64,000 nt of DNA from Camelus bactrianus (Eukaryota; Chordata; Mammalia; Artiodactyla; Camelidae): the NCBI RefSeq assembly GCF_048773025.1, contig NC_133544.1, positions 63,539,501 through 63,603,500 on the forward strand, in the 5' to 3' direction. The position numbers and the translations under genes were made by a program. The notes beneath the pieces are model-generated. The model ran no database searches. It was not told the origin of the DNA and saw only the letters and a program-made list of their open reading frames with translations. Below are positions 58,972 through 64,000 of this stretch, in pieces (the stretch's first letter is position 1; each line of letters starts with the position of its first letter).

Positions 58972-61900
58972 CTTTACAGCCCTCTTCTTTTGTTGAGAAA
59001 ACTAGAGTAAGGTTGAGAATGACTTTATTGACATGTGAAACAAATATTCGCTCAATGTGGTGGACATTATGAAGTCAGCATGAAAGTTGGATGTTGTGCA
59101 CTGAGATGGTTAAGCATGGTTAAGAAAAATTAATTCCTGTCTTTCAAGTTAGAAATAAAGGGCATATTTTCCCCCAAATATGAATCTAGTCGGGGCTATT
59201 GGTGTCTCACACATGGTATTTTAAGAACTACTAACACTGTTTTTGCCTTCCTGGGCCATGAAGACCAGCCTCCAGCTGAGAAGGGGGAGGGCGGGTGGAG
59301 AGCTTCCTGGGAAGGAATCATTTTCTCCACTGTCAGTCATCCCAGGGCAGGAAAGGAGCTGGCTTTGGACTCTGCATATGGAGATGTGGGGATGCCTGCA
59401 GATTTGTATTGGAGGCACTGACGGGTCCCTGCTCCGTGGAAGCCTGCGGGGAGACAGGAAGAGTCACACGTTGGATTTTGGGTCTCAAAATGTGCACTTC
59501 TCTCTCTTCTCCAGCATTTAGCTGTGCTTTGAATGATTAAGGGAGCAGGCTGTGCCCAGAATGACGTGGGCTCCGTTGGTGGTGGGTAGAGGGGAGAGCA
59601 GCCTGGAGAAGGATGGGTCTCATGGGATGACACCAGGTGGCCTGAAGAAGAGCTGTGGAGCCCCATGGGGACCCGCGGTAGGATGAAATTACCACAGATC
59701 CCCTGGGGGACAGAAGGGGTACTCCACATCCCCACGATAGAGGCTGCAGGTTATTATAAATTGGATATTCATGAAGTAATGTCTGTATTTTATAATCCAC
59801 AGGCTGATGAGGTCTGAAGACACATGGATGACCTACAAAGAACTTCCTCAAAGTAAGAAATCTGAAACTCTTGAAGTGGTGTCTGAAATAAACATTTGTA
59901 CGATGACAACCACTGCTTTAATTAATAACCTAATTATCCTTAGCTGTCTTCGAGATTAAGAAAGCTCAGCAACTAATTGATGGCTTACATTTTAGGTGTT
60001 ATAAGAGCTGGAAAACAGCAACAAATCTGAAAATGGCCAATTCCAATTTATGCATATATATGCATGCATGCATCCATCCATCCATTCAACAAACATTTAT
60101 TGCCAAGCACCGTGTTTACTGCCAGGAAGACAGAGCTTACTGAGACATTACCCTAAAGGAGCTTACATCTGAGTGGGTAGGGACATGTAGGATTCTGCAA
60201 CCCCTAGTCAGAGACACAGACTGTTCCTGGTTAATGACACGATGAGACAAGTTGTTTTCTCAATCTCTTTCCCAGGGGATTGTATCACTCATGGAGCCAA
60301 ATCTGCTTTCCAGTGAACTGGATCATAGTCTTATGATCCTAGGTTCCAGGAGGGGGGAATGTTGTAATAGGTCTGGCTGTGCTGCTGCTCTCAGGGTGCT
60401 CCAATGGTCCTTGGTTTTGGTTTCCAACCAGAGGCTGCATCCTGCAATGATGGGAGAGGCAGGGACAAAGATGGAACAGAGAACCTAGAGATTTGGCCGG
60501 TCCAGCATTGCCCTCCAGTGGTCAAATGCAGGCATGTAGGGAAGGTGGATTCCTAGAATGAGGTTCTAAGGTGGGTGTCTGTGGATTAATAAGGAGGCTC
60601 AGGAACGACTCCTTCAGATGAGGTGGTGAAAGCAGGAACTGGAAGCCATAGCTGAGAAATTAAAGTGGGAATTAAGATTGATTAATGATCAGGCACCTGG
60701 AGTTGCATGTGTCGAGAGAACTGGGAACAAAGACCACGTCAGTTTCCCAAGTTGAATTTTGGCTGACAAGACAACCAGGCTGCCTTGGGGTTTTGAAATG
60801 GTGGTGGTAGTGGTGGTGGGGAGTGATCACCCAGAGATGGAACACTAGTCCTCTCAGTCCACTGTGGTCCAGGTTCTTGGGAGACTTTGACTTAAAATCA
60901 TTATCTTCAGATTGATGCGCAATCCAGGAAGGAGCACAAATTTCCTGAAATGAAATCAGATGTAAATTTATGTGTAATAAACTTTCAAAATATTAGACCT
61001 GCAAAGAGGTCAAGTCCATAGAAAGGCAAATTTGTTCTCAACGTTCTTCCTGTGACCCAAGTGGTCTGAGTCTCCCCATGTCTTATACGTGGGTGGTTCA
61101 GTAACCCTGCTTTGGAGGGAAGTTTCTTAGCATCAAGAAGTTGTCCTCCCAATCCCTATTGTGTCAATGTCACTGGAAGATGTCCAGCACAGTACGACTC
61201 TGTCCCATGTCCCAGATCATGGCTCTACGAGTCAAAGCTGAAGCAGCCTTGGCAGCCCCCAGTCTGCTCTTGGCAAAATCTACAGCTAGTGCAATGGTTG
61301 CCTCCCTTTTTCTGTTTCATCTTAGCACACAGTGTCCTTCAGCTATATCATCACTTACATTCCAAGGTCATGGAAGCAATGGGATTTCATTGCACCTTGA
61401 ATCTTCCCCTGCTTTATTTCCTCTAGTTGATCTATGACTTAGCTTCCTGCACGTTTAAGCTTGAAATCTTCCCTGTCTCTGCCCCTGTTGCTCTCCTGCT
61501 CTGCTCCCCTGAAAATAGAGAGAAATGAGTTAGAGAAACTTCCTGATCAAACTGAAAAAATAATACAAGACAAACAGTGACCAGCTCAGGAGCTGGAAAA
61601 CTGTAATATAATTTATCAGTGGTCCTATTGCTCACATCATTGCCTATAAGATTTAGGCATCTTTAGCCTTCCTGCAGAAGACCCTAGTCTTTATGGCATG
61701 AACAAGGTTCAAGCTGTGAATCCAGGACTGGAGACTGAGAGTAGGATAATGAGGACAGATGGAACACAGATACCTTAGTTACAGGACTCTTGGAAGACAC
61801 TGTAAGTCACAGTAACTCTGTGTATGCATGTAGCTCTGTGTGCACTGGTGTGTGGTTAAACGGAAGCTTTCTGAGGTCAAGAACTGTGACTTTCCTGCTC

Positions 61901-62860
61901 TCCTTCATATCCCCAGTGCACTCGGTAATAAGCATATTGCACTGCAGTGCAGCGGTTGAGATGATGCTTTGGAATCCAACAATCCAGAGTTCAAGCCCTT
62001 TTGCTTTTAGTTTTTCCATCTTAGGGAAAATTACCCAGCCTTTCTGAGACTTGGGCTCCTCATCTGTAAAACCGGGGTAATAATGCCCACCTGCCACTCC
62101 CGCACACGCAGAGCATCTTAGGAGGAACAGAAGAGCTGGTGCGTGGGCAACCCTGGGCACTGTGCGTGGCACGTGGTCAGTGCTCAGTGAAGAGTAGCTG
62201 TTGCATTATTTCCATGTGCGCATGTGCACACGGGTGCATGCGATCTCTGTGTGTGCACAAGTCTTTCAGTCAAAGTCCAACTTGACTGTAAAATATAAAA
62301 TCAGCCTCATTTCAGAAAACCAACGCGTGCAGACGTGGGGATGGCCAGGTCCTCTCTCTGTACACCCTTTGCCACTCCCTTCAGTAACTGTAAAGACTTT
62401 GCCCAAGTTTCCAGGGACCAACATGCTCCTGAACCCTGTCTAGAACGACAGAATCGTCGGCATATAAAGAAGCTTTCAGCTGAAACAGGCAGGAGGTGGC
62501 TGTGCCTGACCCTCCCTGCCTGCCGAGAGCCTGGGTGCTCACCGCGCAATGGGCACAGTCTCCTGCTCTGGACGCTCATGACTGACACAGTCCCGGGCGC
62601 TGCCAATGCGAGAGAGACTGGGAAGCTTTGTATTCAATCATCATTGAGAGCCTATTAGGGGAACAAGGTACCATGCAGCCACTCGAGAGGCTGAATGTCT
62701 AGAAATGGCCATTACAGAGGAAAATCCTTGCGCTCGACTGACTGGGGCCGGGTCTATGGCTTGAAAGCAATTGGCGCAGATGCCGAGCGAAAGGGTGCCT
62801 TCATTCTGTGCTCAATAAAACCGGTTTTATTCAGGGAAGTAAATTGTTATTCCCTTGGGG
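58972..62860. other. Intergenic DNA, no gene recognised
   Basis: An L2-like piece at 60060-60190 (CCATTCAACAAACATTTATT) and a MIR at about 61950-62200 (CTCATCTGTAAAACCGGGG, TGTGCGTGGCACGTGGTCAG). The rest is unassigned. Confidence 0.5.
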
Positions 62861-62870
62861 AGGGTGTAGG

Positions 62871-63257
62871 TATAAAAACAGGTTGTCATTCTTGGAGGAT
62901 CTAATTCTTCTGTAGCTGGAGACGGAAAGCGAAAGAGAGGAAGAGAGAGGGAGCGAGGGCAGAGAGATGGAGGAAAGGGCGCTCTGTTGTCCTAGGGAGT
63001 CCTAGGTAACCACCCGCCTGAATTTCTCCTGGAGCTGCGGCATGGAGCCAGATGTGTCCAGGCCCCCTGCGCAGCGCCCCGCGCGGCCGGCAGCCAGCGT
63101 CCACCTCGTCCCCCGCAAGACTGCTGCTCATGTCACGGAGCGCATCAAAGGAGGTTGGGTATTCATCACCGCTGTGAGTCATTTTCACGGGCAGCGGTGG
63201 GGAGCCGGCTGTACCACTGCACGCTGTATCAGCCCTTTGTCAGAGCAGCTGAGCTGA
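62871..63257 (+). promoter_or_regulatory. TATA-like box followed by a CpG-rich patch (candidate promoter/first exon)
   Basis: TATAAAA at 62871-62877 is followed by a purine-rich stretch, then a CpG-rich patch (roughly 17 CpG between 63030 and 63225, far above the rest of the window). An ATG at 63042 opens 71 codons with a Pro/Arg/Ala-rich start; no domain is recognised. It could be a promoter, a regulatory element or a retrocopy remnant. Confidence 0.25.
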
Positions 63258-64000
63258 ACCAATCCCCCATTATGGGTGAGCAGGTTCCTCCTGGGAGACC
63301 TGGATTTGCCCCCGGACCCCCGGGCAGAATAAAATGGGTCTTTTTTCTTTTTTTTTTAAACTGAGAAAGAGTTATTAAAACATCCTCCAGTCTTGGCTCT
63401 GCATCTTCACCGCCCACGGGGACAACTCAGCATGGTCCTTCCACAGGAGTGTGGACACCTCCTGGCCCTGCTGCTATGTCAGCAGCAACTGAAATTTCCC
63501 TGTTTCCCTCGCTCTGAGGACAGAGGACGTCAACGCGACTCTGACCACCACCACGTTTCTTACCAATCAGGGGAGGAAACTCTGCTCGCTCCCGTTGGGG
63601 TTGGCTGTTGTTGGAGAAAGCATGGTGTGTGACACTCTTTGAGGGCTGGTACAGACCTGTGAAATGAAAGCTCCAGGATCACAGAGCTGGAGGGGGCCTT
63701 GTCACCGTCTAATGCTGGCCCCTCAGATTGCAGATGAGAAGATAGGGGCACAGAAGGGTCAAGGAACTTACCTAAGGTCGCACAGATCAGTGAGGATTTG
63801 TAGCACTTAGAGTCATTTTCTAAAAGAGGGAGGGGAAGAGTGGCAGCGTGAATCTTGCTATTACTTTCCCCTGACATCCGCTTCAGAGGCTCAACCCCAT
63901 AGGAAAGGGAGGCTGTATCTCAGCTTTGCACCTCAGCTTCTCCATATGAAAAATGGCTGTGTTATTTACCTTCATTTCTGGATTGTTGAGGGGCTTCATG
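63258..64000. other. Unassigned DNA with a MIR remnant
   Basis: MIR-like sequence at about 63710-63800 (GCAGATGAGAAGATAGGGGC, TTACCTAAGGTCGCACAG). Nothing else recognised before the window ends. Confidence 0.5.

Overview
The window is vertebrate genomic DNA, almost certainly from a camelid. Genes are sparse and split by introns, LINE-1, MIR, L2 and hAT fossils are abundant, and three tRNA-derived SINEs with intact A-box and B-box-like sequences (33101-33237 on +, 51970-52127 and 58808-58962 on -) look like the camelid tRNA SINE. The species cannot be fixed from this sequence alone.

The window lies in the T-cell receptor alpha/delta locus, read in reverse. All receptor segments are on the minus strand, so transcription runs from high to low coordinates: TRDV4-like V gene (50226-50732), TRDV2-like V gene (29804-30290), a D segment (14349-14361) and a second D segment (4939-4949). 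Each V gene has a 46-bp leader exon, a GT-AG intron, an open V exon with the expected Cys/Trp/Cys framework and a 23-bp-spacer recombination signal (RSS). Each D segment has a 12-bp-spacer RSS on its 5' side and a 23-bp-spacer RSS on its 3' side (minus-strand sense), the arrangement that allows V-D-D-J joining in the delta locus. I found no J segment or constant exon; they would be expected to the left of position 1.

The left 20 kb is shaped by a direct duplication of about 4.7-4.8 kb: copy A (1-4844, cut by the window edge) and copy B (about 14841-19568). A central core is nearly identical (no difference seen over more than 500 bp), while the flanks have diverged clearly, suggesting gene conversion or strong constraint. 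One D lies about 0.5 kb left of copy B, and the other begins 55 bp right of copy A, so a further D just outside the window is predicted.

The rest is non-coding: 5'-truncated LINE-1 insertions with target-site duplications (one nested, one 5'-inverted), older L1, L2 and MIR pieces, MER5A-type hAT fossils, MaLR-type LTR fossils and microsatellites. From 50.9 to 64 kb no gene is recognised. Two weak candidates are noted there: a basic 101-codon ORF upstream of TRDV4, and a TATA-like box followed by a CpG-rich patch near 63 kb.
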